Assembly: GCA_017469525.1 (NCBI GenBank)
Contig: JAFUGG010000037.1
Span: 1 to 51,150 of the forward strand
Source of the DNA: Bacteroidaceae bacterium
Lineage (GTDB): Bacteria; Bacteroidota; Bacteroidia; Bacteroidales; Bacteroidaceae
Direction of reading: 5' to 3'
Length of the DNA stretch: 51,150 nucleotides
Below are positions 1 to 7,178 of the stretch, piece after piece. How positions within the stretch are numbered: the stretch's first letter is position 1; each line of letters begins with the position of its first letter. The translations under genes and the position numbers were made by a program. Under the pieces are notes generated by a model that worked only from the letters and a program-made list of their open reading frames with translations, was not told the origin of the DNA and did not search any database.

Positions 1-189
1 AAGATCTACGCCACTGAACAGAAGACACAAAGCTGCCCCGTCCAGAACCTTTGTGTCTTTACAACATGGGGAGTTACTTAGTGTCTTTGTGACTTTGTGT
101 TTGATTATTTCATCCGCATCAAATGGATTTGACTTTAACCTATATTTCGACCACGAACTGAGGTCGACGGCCGTAGGGGAAGTCAATTT

Positions 190-250
190 TCTTTAACCTT
201 TAACCTTTAACCTTTAACCGTTACCCTTTAAACTCTTAAACTTTTCAACT
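190..250. repeat. CTTTAAC heptamer run
   Basis: Four clean tandem copies of CTTTAAC, then degenerate versions (CCGTTACC, CTTTAAA, CTCTTAAA). It is one of several runs of 7-9-nt repeats in this window, but this one is not next to a start codon. It resembles simple-sequence slippage rather than a telomere, being internal and short. Confidence 0.8.
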
Positions 251-263
251 TTTTATAGCTACA

Positions 264-417
264 GTCCCTATGAGGGGAAGGACGCGTCCCTATGAGGAGA
301 GGGACACGTCCCTAAGGCGAGAGGGACGCGTCCCTAAAATCCACGTGAGGATTTGGCAAAATCCACAGGAGGATTTCATCAAATCCACAGCAGGATTTGG
401 GCAAATCCTCTGCAGGA
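264..417. repeat. 22-nt repeat array, block 1 (7 units)
   Basis: Seven units of exactly 22 nt starting at 264, 286, 308, 330, 352, 374 and 396. The first three have a GTCCCT...AGGGAC dyad. The fourth is a transition unit. The last three switch to an AATCC...GGATT dyad with TTTGGCAAA-type linkers. The 22-nt phase does not break when the palindrome changes. Confidence 0.9.
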
Positions 418-470
418 TTTTCCGAGTTTTACAAGTGGTTAGAAAATAAGGCAATAGAAAAACGTAAAAA

Positions 471-624
471 CTTGACTTGCGTCGAGCTAAAACTTCTGCA
501 GTGAAGTTTACGAACTTCTGCAGAGAAGTTAGCCAACTTGACTGGCGTCGAGCTAAAGCTTCTGCAGAGAAGTTTACGAACTTGACTTGCGTCGAGCTAA
601 AGCTTCTGCAGTGAAGTTTGGGAA
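471..624. repeat. 22-nt repeat array, block 2 (7 units)
   Basis: Seven units of exactly 22 nt starting at 471, 493, 515, 537, 559, 581 and 603. Two unit types are mixed: a CTTGAC...GTCGAG type (units 1, 4, 6) and a CTTCTGCAGxGAAG type (units 2, 3, 5, 7). Linkers read TTTACGAA, TTAGCCAA or TTTGGGAA. It has the same unit number as block 1, from which it is separated by 53 nt. A two-unit relative of this array lies just after purN at 36497. Confidence 0.9.
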
Positions 625-710
625 GTCTTTGTTGAGACGATACTTTTCCGCTTTTCTTGCTTTTCGTTCCTTTTTCTTCGCTTTTGCATTCCTCGAATCA
701 TATTTTTTGC

Positions 711-718
711 TATATTTG
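711..718 (+). promoter_or_regulatory. Bacteroidetes -7 box (TATATTTG)
   Basis: TATATTTG matches the TAnnTTTG -7 element of the Bacteroidetes primary sigma factor. It lies 28 nt before the sirtuin start at 747, giving a short leader. The -33 element is weak: a TTTTG at 682-686 is a few bases too far upstream. Confidence 0.55.
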
Positions 719-746
719 CGTATCTTTAATCAAAAAACGGGCATTT

Positions 747-1448
747 ATGAGAATAGTAGTGTTGACTGGAGCGGGTATGAGCGCTGAAAGCGGTATCAGT
801 ACTTTTCGCGACAATGGCGGACTGTGGGACCAGTACAACGTAGAGGATGTGGCGACGCCTGAAGGCTGGGCTCGCAACCCGAAACTCGTTACGGAGTTCT
901 ATAATGTGCGCCGTAAGGAATTGCTTGGCACGAAGCCTTGTCTCGGGCACGAGCTTGTGGCAAAGCTTGAAGAGAAACATGCCGTGACGGTTGTGACGCA
1001 GAATGTAGATAACCTGCATGAACGTGCCGGCAGCAGCTACGTCATTCACCTGCACGGCGAACTGATGAAGGTGACGAGCAGCCGCTCGCCCAATGACCCG
1101 CGCTACATCAAGACGCTCGACCCAGAACATGTCGAAGTGAAGATGGGCGACCTTGCTGGCGACGGCAGCCAGCTCAGGCCCTTCATCGTCTGGTTTGGCG
1201 AGGCTGTACCCGAGATAGACCGAGCCGTAGAGGAATGTGAGAAAGCAGACATGCTCATCGTCATCGGCACGAGCCTTAACGTCTATCCCGCTGCAGGGCT
1301 GACCCGATGTGTCCGTCCCGGCACACCCATCTACCTCATCGACCCGAAACCTGTCCAGTGGAACAGCGACGTGCCTGTCCATCACATCATGAAGGGCGCA
1401 AGCGAAGGGATGAAGGAACTTATGTCATTATTGAAGATTGAAAATTGA
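747..1448 (+). CDS. cobB: SIR2-family NAD-dependent protein deacylase (sirtuin)
   Basis: A 233-residue sirtuin that removes acyl groups from lysines using NAD+, in the cytoplasm. Visible motifs are the NAD-binding GAGMSAESG (residues 8-16) followed by TFRD, TQNVDNLH (84-91), HLHGE with the catalytic His103, and the C-terminal GTSLNVYPA. Tyr52 and Arg55 form the Y-x-x-R pair that in class III sirtuins binds succinyl or malonyl groups, so desuccinylase activity is plausible. The four zinc-binding cysteines of classical sirtuins are absent. The start at 747 is chosen because the NAD motif follows at the usual distance; an earlier in-frame start at 657 would add 30 unrelated residues and lie upstream of the promoter. 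The last six codons (LLKIEN) are made of the ATTGAAn heptamer repeat that continues to the next gene. Confidence 0.9.
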   Translation: MRIVVLTGAGMSAESGISTFRDNGGLWDQYNVEDVATPEGWARNPKLVTEFYNVRRKELLGTKPCLGHELVAKLEEKHAVTVVTQNVDNLHERAGSSYVIHLHGELMKVTSSRSPNDPRYIKTLDPEHVEVKMGDLAGDGSQLRPFIVWFGEAVPEIDRAVEECEKADMLIVIGTSLNVYPAAGLTRCVRPGTPIYLIDPKPVQWNSDVPVHHIMKGASEGMKELMSLLKIEN

Positions 1449-1485
1449 AAATTGAAGATTGAACATTGAATATTGAATATTGAAG
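1430..1485 (+). repeat. Eight tandem ATTGAAn heptamers ending exactly at a start codon
   Basis: Eight copies of ATTGAA followed by G, A, A, G, C, T, T, G in order, with no interruption. The run begins inside the sirtuin gene, supplies its last codons and its stop, and its final base abuts the ATG at 1486. The leader of the next gene therefore consists entirely of repeat. Confidence 0.92.
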
Positions 1486-3144
1486 ATGAGTGAACTAAGA
1501 ATACGCTGTCGTAATAATGGAAAGAGGATAAGTGTGCCTTTTGGCAGTAATCTCTATGAAGCCTTTGCCCAGGCGAACTTCCACATGGACTATGGGCCTG
1601 TGGCTGCTCGCGTCAACAATAAGGTGCAGGGCATGAACTACCGCTTCTACAACAACAAGGATGTGGAGTTCCTGTCGCTCTCTGATGAAAGCGGTATGCG
1701 CACCTATACCCGCACGCTCTTCTTCATCTTGGCGAAGGCTGTCGAAGATACTTATCCCGATGCTCAACTCCTCGTTGGCGGCTCCGTGTGCCGAGGCTAT
1801 TACTGCCAGCTTCGCTTGGGGCGTCCTGTGGAAGACGAGGATGTCCGTCGCATCAAAGGGCGCATGCAGGAAATCATCGATGCAGATATGCCCATACATC
1901 GCATACAGTGCCCCATCGAAGAGGCCATCGAGATGTTCGAGAAGCGAGGCATGAAGAGCAAGGTGCAGTTGCTGGAAAGCCAGGACGACCTCTATACATA
2001 TTATTATAAGTTGGGCGACACAGTCGATTACTTCTACAGTTGCCTGCTCACCCGCACCAGTCAGGTGCACCTCTTCGACCTCATCAAGTTCTACGACGGC
2101 ATGCTGCTTCGTGCTCCTTCCAGGAAGAACCCGTCGCAACTGGAAGAGATAATGGACCAGAACAAGAAGATGCTCGACGTCATCAGGGAGCACCACAGAT
2201 GGCAGGAGATTCTTGGCGTGCAGACGGTTGGCGAGTTGAACTATGCCATCAAGGAGGGGCATGCAACCGACCTCATCAATGTCAGCGAGGCGCTTCAGTC
2301 GAAGAAACTCAGTAACATAGCCGACGAGATTGCCGAACGAGGTGCCCGCATCGTCTTGCTTGCCGGCCCAAGCAGTAGCGGTAAGACAACGACGGCCAAG
2401 CGACTGGCTGTCCTCGTGATGGCTTGCGGCTTGCGACCTCATACCATCAGCACCGACGACTACTTCGTCAACCGCGTCGATACGCCGAAGGATGCCAATG
2501 GCGAATATGACTTCGAGTGTATCGGAGCAGTCGATACAACATTCTTCAACAAACAGATGAACGCTTTGCTGAATGGCGAGGAGGTGGAACTTCCGCGCTA
2601 CGACTTCAAGAAGGGCGAGCGTGTCTTCGAGGGCAGAAAGCTGAAGATAGGTCCCGAAGATGTCATCATCCTTGAGGGCAATCATGCTCTCAACCCCATC
2701 CTGACGCAACAGATACCCGAGGAGAAGAAGTACAGGATATATGTCTCGACGCTCACCACCATACAGCTCGACGACCACAATCACATCCCGACGGCCGACA
2801 TCCGCTTGCTGCGTCGCATCCTTCGTGACTACAAGCATCGCGGCTACTCTGCTGTCGAGACCATCAAGCGCGCTCCAAGCGTCAGCGCAGGCGAGGAGAA
2901 GTGGATATTCCCCTTCCAAGGATTTGCCGATGCGACCTTCAACAGTGCCTTGCTCTACGAGTTGGGCGTGATACGCGAGCAGGTGATGCCTATCCTCGAA
3001 CAAGTGCCGGAACGCGCCATCGAGTATGCTGAGGCGAGTCGTCTGCGCAAGTTCCTGGCCTACTTCAACGGCATCCCAGGCGACCAGGTGCCGCCTTCAA
3101 GCTTGCTCCGCGAGTTTGCAGGAGGAAGCTCGTTCAAGTACTGA
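1486..3144 (+). CDS. Nucleoside (uridine) kinase fused to a threonyl-tRNA-synthetase-like N-terminus
   Basis: 552 residues. The N-terminal half (about 1-270) resembles the TGS and second additional domain of threonyl-tRNA synthetase. The C-terminal half is a uridine-kinase-type P-loop domain with Walker A GPSSSGKT at about 294-301, a STDDYF motif shortly after, and LEGNHALN further on. Proteins with this arrangement are found across Bacteroidales and Firmicutes and are annotated as nucleoside kinase, presumably for pyrimidine salvage; the role of the ThrRS-like part is not established. ATG 1486 is chosen over the in-frame TTG at 1480 because the heptamer repeat ends exactly before it. It lies 37 nt after the sirtuin stop, so probably in the same operon. 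Confidence 0.85.
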   Translation: MSELRIRCRNNGKRISVPFGSNLYEAFAQANFHMDYGPVAARVNNKVQGMNYRFYNNKDVEFLSLSDESGMRTYTRTLFFILAKAVEDTYPDAQLLVGGSVCRGYYCQLRLGRPVEDEDVRRIKGRMQEIIDADMPIHRIQCPIEEAIEMFEKRGMKSKVQLLESQDDLYTYYYKLGDTVDYFYSCLLTRTSQVHLFDLIKFYDGMLLRAPSRKNPSQLEEIMDQNKKMLDVIREHHRWQEILGVQTVGELNYAIKEGHATDLINVSEALQSKKLSNIADEIAERGARIVLLAGPSSSGKTTTAKRLAVLVMACGLRPHTISTDDYFVNRVDTPKDANGEYDFECIGAVDTTFFNKQMNALLNGEEVELPRYDFKKGERVFEGRKLKIGPEDVIILEGNHALNPILTQQIPEEKKYRIYVSTLTTIQLDDHNHIPTADIRLLRRILRDYKHRGYSAVETIKRAPSVSAGEEKWIFPFQGFADATFNSALLYELGVIREQVMPILEQVPERAIEYAEASRLRKFLAYFNGIPGDQVPPSSLLREFAGGSSFKY

Positions 3145-3264
3145 CCCTCCTGGCTCGCCCCAAGCATTCGTCCTCTATCTTCGCCGCTGAAGCGGCATAT
3201 CTTCTTCTAACTTCTTCTAACTCCTATAGAATAAATAGTAAATTGTATATTGAATTGGTAAGAG

Positions 3265-4434
3265 ATGAAAGACGAAAGATTGCTCTCCATCGATGCCCTT
3301 CGTGGCTTTGATATGTTGTTCATCATGGGTGGCGCGGCCCTGCTTGTGGCGCTTGCTGAGTGGTTCCCTTGTCCGTTCACTCAGGCTTTGGCTGAGCAGA
3401 TGGATCACGTTGAGTGGCACGGGCTGCGGCATCACGACACCATCTTCCCGTTGTTCCTTTTCATCGCAGGCATCTCCTTCCCCTTCTCCTTGCAGAAGCA
3501 ACGCCAATCGGGACGAAGCACGTGGGCCATCCACAGGAAGGTCATCGTGCGCGGCATCGTGCTCTTCCTGCTCGGAATGGTGTATAACGGACTGCTCGAC
3601 CTTGACTTCGAGAACCTCCGCATCGCGAGTGTGCTGGGCCGCATCGGTTTGGCGTGGATGTTTTCAGCACTCATCTTCATGCACACCGGCTGGAAGGCTC
3701 GCGTCGGCATAACGGCAGCGTTGCTCGTAGGCTACTGGCTCGTGGCAGGCTTCATCCCTGCTCCCGATGCCGACGGCGCGGATATCTTCACGGCTCAAGG
3801 CAGCATCGTGGGCTACGTTGACCGCATCCTCCTGCCCGGACGCATCTACTACGGCAACATCGACCCTGAGGGAATCCTCGGCATCGTGCCGGCAATCGGA
3901 ACAGCCCTGCTGGGCATGTTCTGCGGCGAATGGGTACAAACGGGGTTAGTGGTTAGAGGTGAGGGGTTAGAGAATACCATTAGCCCCAGCAATTCTCTTA
4001 CCCCTAACCGCTTACCCCTAACCACCACTAAGGGTAAGGTCTTGTGGATGGTCGTTGCCGGTCTTGTCATGCTGGCAGTCGGACTGCTTTGGAACGAAGT
4101 GTTCCCCATCAACAAGAAGATGTGGACCAGCTCGTTCGTGCTGGTCGTGGGAGCATACTCCACGTTGATGTTCGCCCTCTTCTATTATATTATAGATGTG
4201 TTGCAATGGCGCAAGTGGGCGTTCTTCTTCACCGTCATCGGCATGAACTCCATCACGATTTACCTGGCACAACGCTTCATCCGCTTCTCCTATACGTCGG
4301 AGAAACTCTTTGGCGGCATCATCAGCCTGCTGCCAGAGCACTCCCAGACGTTCTTCAACCAGGCGGCCTACATCTGCGTCTGCTGGCTCTTCCTCTATGT
4401 CCTCTATCGCAACAAGATTTTCCTGAAAGTATAA
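3265..4434 (+). CDS. NagX-like multipass membrane protein (HGSNAT/DUF5009 family)
   Basis: 389 residues with the RLLSIDALRGFDML start and FLFIAGISFPFS segment typical of the COG4299 acyltransferase family related to human heparan-alpha-glucosaminide N-acetyltransferase. Many hydrophobic helices indicate an inner-membrane protein. The proposed role is transfer of acetyl groups to amino sugars across the membrane, but substrates of bacterial members are not generally known. Odd feature: residues about 226-256 (VVRGEGLENTI...LPLTTTKG) are encoded by a palindromic GGTTAG/CTAACC repeat inserted in frame in a loop between predicted helices. The next gene, an alpha-galactosidase, starts 28 nt downstream, so the two are likely co-transcribed and linked to glycan use. 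Confidence 0.82.
   Translation: MKDERLLSIDALRGFDMLFIMGGAALLVALAEWFPCPFTQALAEQMDHVEWHGLRHHDTIFPLFLFIAGISFPFSLQKQRQSGRSTWAIHRKVIVRGIVLFLLGMVYNGLLDLDFENLRIASVLGRIGLAWMFSALIFMHTGWKARVGITAALLVGYWLVAGFIPAPDADGADIFTAQGSIVGYVDRILLPGRIYYGNIDPEGILGIVPAIGTALLGMFCGEWVQTGLVVRGEGLENTISPSNSLTPNRLPLTTTKGKVLWMVVAGLVMLAVGLLWNEVFPINKKMWTSSFVLVVGAYSTLMFALFYYIIDVLQWRKWAFFFTVIGMNSITIYLAQRFIRFSYTSEKLFGGIISLLPEHSQTFFNQAAYICVCWLFLYVLYRNKIFLKV
3942..4034. repeat. Palindromic GGTTAG element inside a coding sequence
   Basis: The left arm (about 3942-3975) has runs of GGGGTTAG and GGTTAGAGAATACC. The right arm (about 3992-4034) has CTTACCCCTAACC twice. The arms are imperfect reverse complements around a short centre. 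The same words, including GGTTAGAGAATAC, occur between rpmF and fabH at 33756-33855, so this is a dispersed family. The length keeps the host reading frame open. Confidence 0.82.
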
Positions 4435-4462
4435 AAACTAACAACCCCTAAAACCAACCATT

Positions 4463-6691
4463 ATGAAGAAACAGTTTCTATTGCTGGCTATGGCCGGTAT
4501 GGTTTCGCTCTCGTCCTGGGCACAGGACGTGGTGCTGGAGAATGCTAAGTTCCATGCGGGCGACGATGCCTCGTGGGCAGGCGTGAACGTCGATGAAAGT
4601 TCGTGGCGCGACATCAAGAACTCGGCTACGTGGACGTCGCAGGGCGTGAAGATAGAGAACGGCTTCGGCTGGTATCGCTATCACGTCAACATCCTCAAGT
4701 CGATGCTCGAGAAGTCCGACCTCAAGGAGACAGTGGACTTTGTCCTGGGCGGTGTGGACGATGCCGACGAGACGTATCTCAACGGCCAACTCATCGGCAA
4801 GACCGGCCGCTTCCCCTCCGACGAGAAGGGCTACGCGAGCCAGTGGAGCACGAAGCGCAACTATCGCGTCAAAGCAAACAGCAGCCTCATCAAGTGGGAT
4901 GCCGACAATGTCCTGGCCGTGCGTGTCTATAATGCCGGCGACCCGGGCGGCATGTTCGAAGGTCCCATACGCGTGCGCGTTCCTAATACTATTGACAACC
5001 TGAGCATCAACATCAGCGAGGGCACAGACGGGAAGGGTGTCGTGCAGAGCTTCAGCACGCTCAAGAGCACGATGCAAGCCTCGAAGAGCGGCGTCTTCTC
5101 CGTCAAGGTCGTTGACCCCGAGACAGGCGAGACACTCGGCGAGAAGTCGATGAAGGTCTCTGTCAACGAGAAGAAGGGCAAGACCATTGCTGTGCCTTAC
5201 GACAATCATCGCATGGTACGCATCGTGAGCACCTTCACAGAGAGCAAGAGCGGCCTGAGTTGCACCACGCAGTACATCCCGAAGTACATCCTGACGCCCG
5301 CCGCTCCTGCTGAGCCTCGCTTCAACACGGCTCCCATCTACGGCGTGCGCCCCGGCTCGCCCGTCCACTTCCGCTTCGGCGTGAGCGGTGAGAAGCCCAT
5401 GAAGTTCTCTGCTGCCGATCTGCCAGCAGGCCTCACGCTCAATCCCGACAACGGTGCCCTGAGCGGTTCCATCGAGAAGGCTGGCTCCTACACCTTCACC
5501 GTGAAGGCAAGGAACGCCAAAGGCGAGCAGTCGCAACGCTTCACGATTCGCTGCGGCAGCAAGATAGCTTTGACGCCTCCTATGGGTTGGAACAGTTGGA
5601 ACTGCTGGGGACTGAGTGTCACGCAAGACAAGGTCATCAGCAGCGCAAAGGCTCTCATAGACAAAGGACTGGCCGACTATGGCTATTGCTACATGAACAT
5701 CGACGACGGTTGGGAAGCCAAGGAGCGCAACGCCGACGGCACAATCGCCGTGAACGAGAAGTTCCCCAGCATGAAGGACCTGGGCGACTGGCTCCACTCG
5801 GAAGGCCTCAAGTTCGGTATCTACTCGTCGCCCGGCGACTTGACTTGCGGCGGCTACCTCGGTTCTATTGACCATGAGCTGCAAGATGCCGAGAGTTACA
5901 ACAGCTGGGGAATCGATTACTTGAAGTACGACTGGTGTGGCTATGGCCGTAAGCACAGGACAGAGCCCGACAACCAGACCGTTGCCAGCTACGTCCGTCC
6001 CTACCTGCTCATGGAACGCTGCCTGCGTCAGCAGCCTCGCGACATCTTCTACAGCCTCTGCCAGTACGGTATGGCCGACGTATGGAAGTGGGGCGAAGCC
6101 GTCGATGCCAACTCTTGGCGTACCACGGGTGACATCACGGACACCTGGGCAAGCCTCTATCACATCGGCTTCGAGCTGCAGCCCGAGCTTTATCCCTACG
6201 CTAAACCCGGCCATTGGAACGACCCCGACATGCTCATCGTAGGTAAGGTGGGTTGGAGCAACAACCTGCGCGACAGCCGCCTCACGCCCGACGAGCAGTA
6301 CACACACATCAGCCTCTGGACGCTCCTTGCCTCGAACATGCTCATCGGCTGCGACATCGCCCAGATGGACGAGTTCACCGTGGCTTTGCTTTGCAACAAC
6401 GAGGTGAATGCCGTCAACCAGGATATCCTCGGAAAGCAGGCCAAGCGCGACGTCGAAGACGGCAGCATCCAGGTCTGGAGCCGCCCGCTCAGCGACGGCA
6501 GCTATGCCGTGGGCATCTTCAACGTAGGAGGGACCGACGCACGCGTTGACTTCAAGAAGTACTTCCCGCAGCTTGGCATCAAGAGCCTGAAGAGCGTCCG
6601 CGACCTCTGGCGTCAGCAGGACCTCAGCACCTCCGACGTCAGCTACTTCATCCCCACCCACGGCGTGAAGTACCTCAAGGTGACGTTCTGA
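4463..6691 (+). CDS. Secreted GH27 alpha-galactosidase with N-terminal accessory domains
   Basis: 742 residues. A signal peptide (about 1-21, ending SSWAQ) suggests export. Residues about 25-170 look like a galactose-binding jelly-roll (DDADETYLNGQLIG... NVLAVRVYN). About 285-365 is a putative Ig-like domain (PAGLTLNPDNGALSG). The rest is the GH27 catalytic barrel beginning PPMGWNSWNCWG at about 372. The nucleophile is Asp490 in YLKYDWC and the acid/base is Asp557 in RTTGDI. Known family activity is hydrolysis of terminal alpha-galactose (some members act on alpha-GalNAc or beta-arabinopyranose). It follows the NagX-like gene by 28 nt and ends at a strong terminator. No SusC/D pair is immediately beside it on this strand. 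Confidence 0.93.
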   Translation: MKKQFLLLAMAGMVSLSSWAQDVVLENAKFHAGDDASWAGVNVDESSWRDIKNSATWTSQGVKIENGFGWYRYHVNILKSMLEKSDLKETVDFVLGGVDDADETYLNGQLIGKTGRFPSDEKGYASQWSTKRNYRVKANSSLIKWDADNVLAVRVYNAGDPGGMFEGPIRVRVPNTIDNLSINISEGTDGKGVVQSFSTLKSTMQASKSGVFSVKVVDPETGETLGEKSMKVSVNEKKGKTIAVPYDNHRMVRIVSTFTESKSGLSCTTQYIPKYILTPAAPAEPRFNTAPIYGVRPGSPVHFRFGVSGEKPMKFSAADLPAGLTLNPDNGALSGSIEKAGSYTFTVKARNAKGEQSQRFTIRCGSKIALTPPMGWNSWNCWGLSVTQDKVISSAKALIDKGLADYGYCYMNIDDGWEAKERNADGTIAVNEKFPSMKDLGDWLHSEGLKFGIYSSPGDLTCGGYLGSIDHELQDAESYNSWGIDYLKYDWCGYGRKHRTEPDNQTVASYVRPYLLMERCLRQQPRDIFYSLCQYGMADVWKWGEAVDANSWRTTGDITDTWASLYHIGFELQPELYPYAKPGHWNDPDMLIVGKVGWSNNLRDSRLTPDEQYTHISLWTLLASNMLIGCDIAQMDEFTVALLCNNEVNAVNQDILGKQAKRDVEDGSIQVWSRPLSDGSYAVGIFNVGGTDARVDFKKYFPQLGIKSLKSVRDLWRQQDLSTSDVSYFIPTHGVKYLKVTF

Positions 6692-6713
6692 AAATTAAAT
6701 CCTGAATAAAGAC

Positions 6714-6755
6714 AGCCCCCGCCGACCTTCCACGGACGACGGGGGCTGCTCTTTT
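6714..6755 (+). terminator. Rho-independent terminator after the GH27 gene
   Basis: AGCCCCCG pairs with CGGGGGCT around a short loop, the stem continuing past one mismatch, followed by CTCTTTTT. It lies 22 nt after the stop codon. Confidence 0.88.
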
Positions 6756-6848
6756 TGCCAGAGCAGAGTGCTGTATGGGAGTGCGGACGTCCCTGTCCGC
6801 TCAGGAGCACCAAGTGATGTCATAAAACCAAACGTGCATAGATTGTCA

Positions 6849-6958
6849 ATTAGACACGTCGAGCTTGTCAACGCGACACGTCAAGTTTGCCAACGCGACA
6901 CGTCAAGTTTGCCAACGCGACACGTCAAGTTTGCCAACGCGACACGTCGAGTTTGCCG
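6849..6958. repeat. 22-nt repeat array (5 units)
   Basis: Units start at 6849, 6871, 6893, 6915 and 6937. The three central units are identical: ACGC + GACACGTC + AAGTTTGCCA. The flanking units are degenerate versions, and a further decayed unit can be read at 6827-6848. The sequence is close to units at 20960 (reverse strand), 25354 and 50179, which share AACGC..CACG.. and the TTTGCC-type end. Confidence 0.93.
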
Positions 6959-7051
6959 GATAGCCACTTCGTGTTGCAAGAAGGGACATTCCGCAGACCT
7001 TCGGGTAAAGCGGTGGTGTACATCTTGTTTGTTGCTGTCCATAAGAGAAAA

Positions 7052-7080
7052 GCCGGCTCCATGATGGAACCGGCCTTTTT
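7052..7080. terminator. Hairpin, probable bidirectional terminator
   Basis: GCCGGCTCC pairs with GGAACCGGC (one G-U) around ATGAT. T-rich tails lie on both strands (CCTTTTT on plus, CTTTTCTCTT on minus). It is about 100 nt downstream of the BspA-like stop codon on the minus strand and is the most likely end of that transcript. Confidence 0.75.
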
Positions 7081-7178
7081 CGTAGGTATTGGCTTTCGGT
7101 GAGTTACTTGACGATTACCTTGAACTTCGTTCGAGCTTGCTCACGTTCGGAAGAAGTCAAGCAAGCTTGGTTCGTCAC

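Larger units (their letters stand above)
1..746. other. Gene-free region with layered repeats upstream of the sirtuin gene
   Basis: I see no credible coding sequence here. From the left it holds a stretch with several copies of words like CTTTGTGTCTTT (about 28-105), a run of CTTTAAC heptamers with degenerate continuation (about 190-250), two blocks of 22-nt repeats (264-417 and 471-624, listed separately), and an AT-rich promoter-like segment just before 747. The left gene boundary is outside the window. Confidence 0.75.
6692..7178. other. Convergent intergenic region between GH27 and the BspA-like gene
   Basis: No gene. It contains the GH27 terminator (6714-6755), a GCGGACGTCCCTGTCCGC dyad (6784-6801), a 22-nt repeat array (6849-6958), a second hairpin (7052-7074), and, just after the BspA-like stop, a 25-codon in-frame stretch that ends FKVIVK-stop (7104-7178, minus strand) and resembles a second surface-protein tail. 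Confidence 0.8.

Noticed and set aside
190..250. Telomere-like sequence suggesting a linear replicon end
   Set aside because: Only about four clean copies, internal to the window and similar to other short repeat runs here.
657..746. Upstream start for the sirtuin
   Set aside because: It would place the start ahead of the TATATTTG promoter and add 30 residues not found in sirtuins; ATG 747 puts the NAD motif at the normal distance.
6849..6958. CRISPR array
   Set aside because: The 22-nt units are contiguous, with no spacers of separate sequence, and no cas genes are near. This applies to the other 22-nt arrays as well.
6768..7064. Plus-strand reading frame translating the 22-nt array into a repeated peptide
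   Set aside because: The frame exists only because 22-nt units give long open stretches in some phases. There is no family match or leader, and it lies between two terminators.
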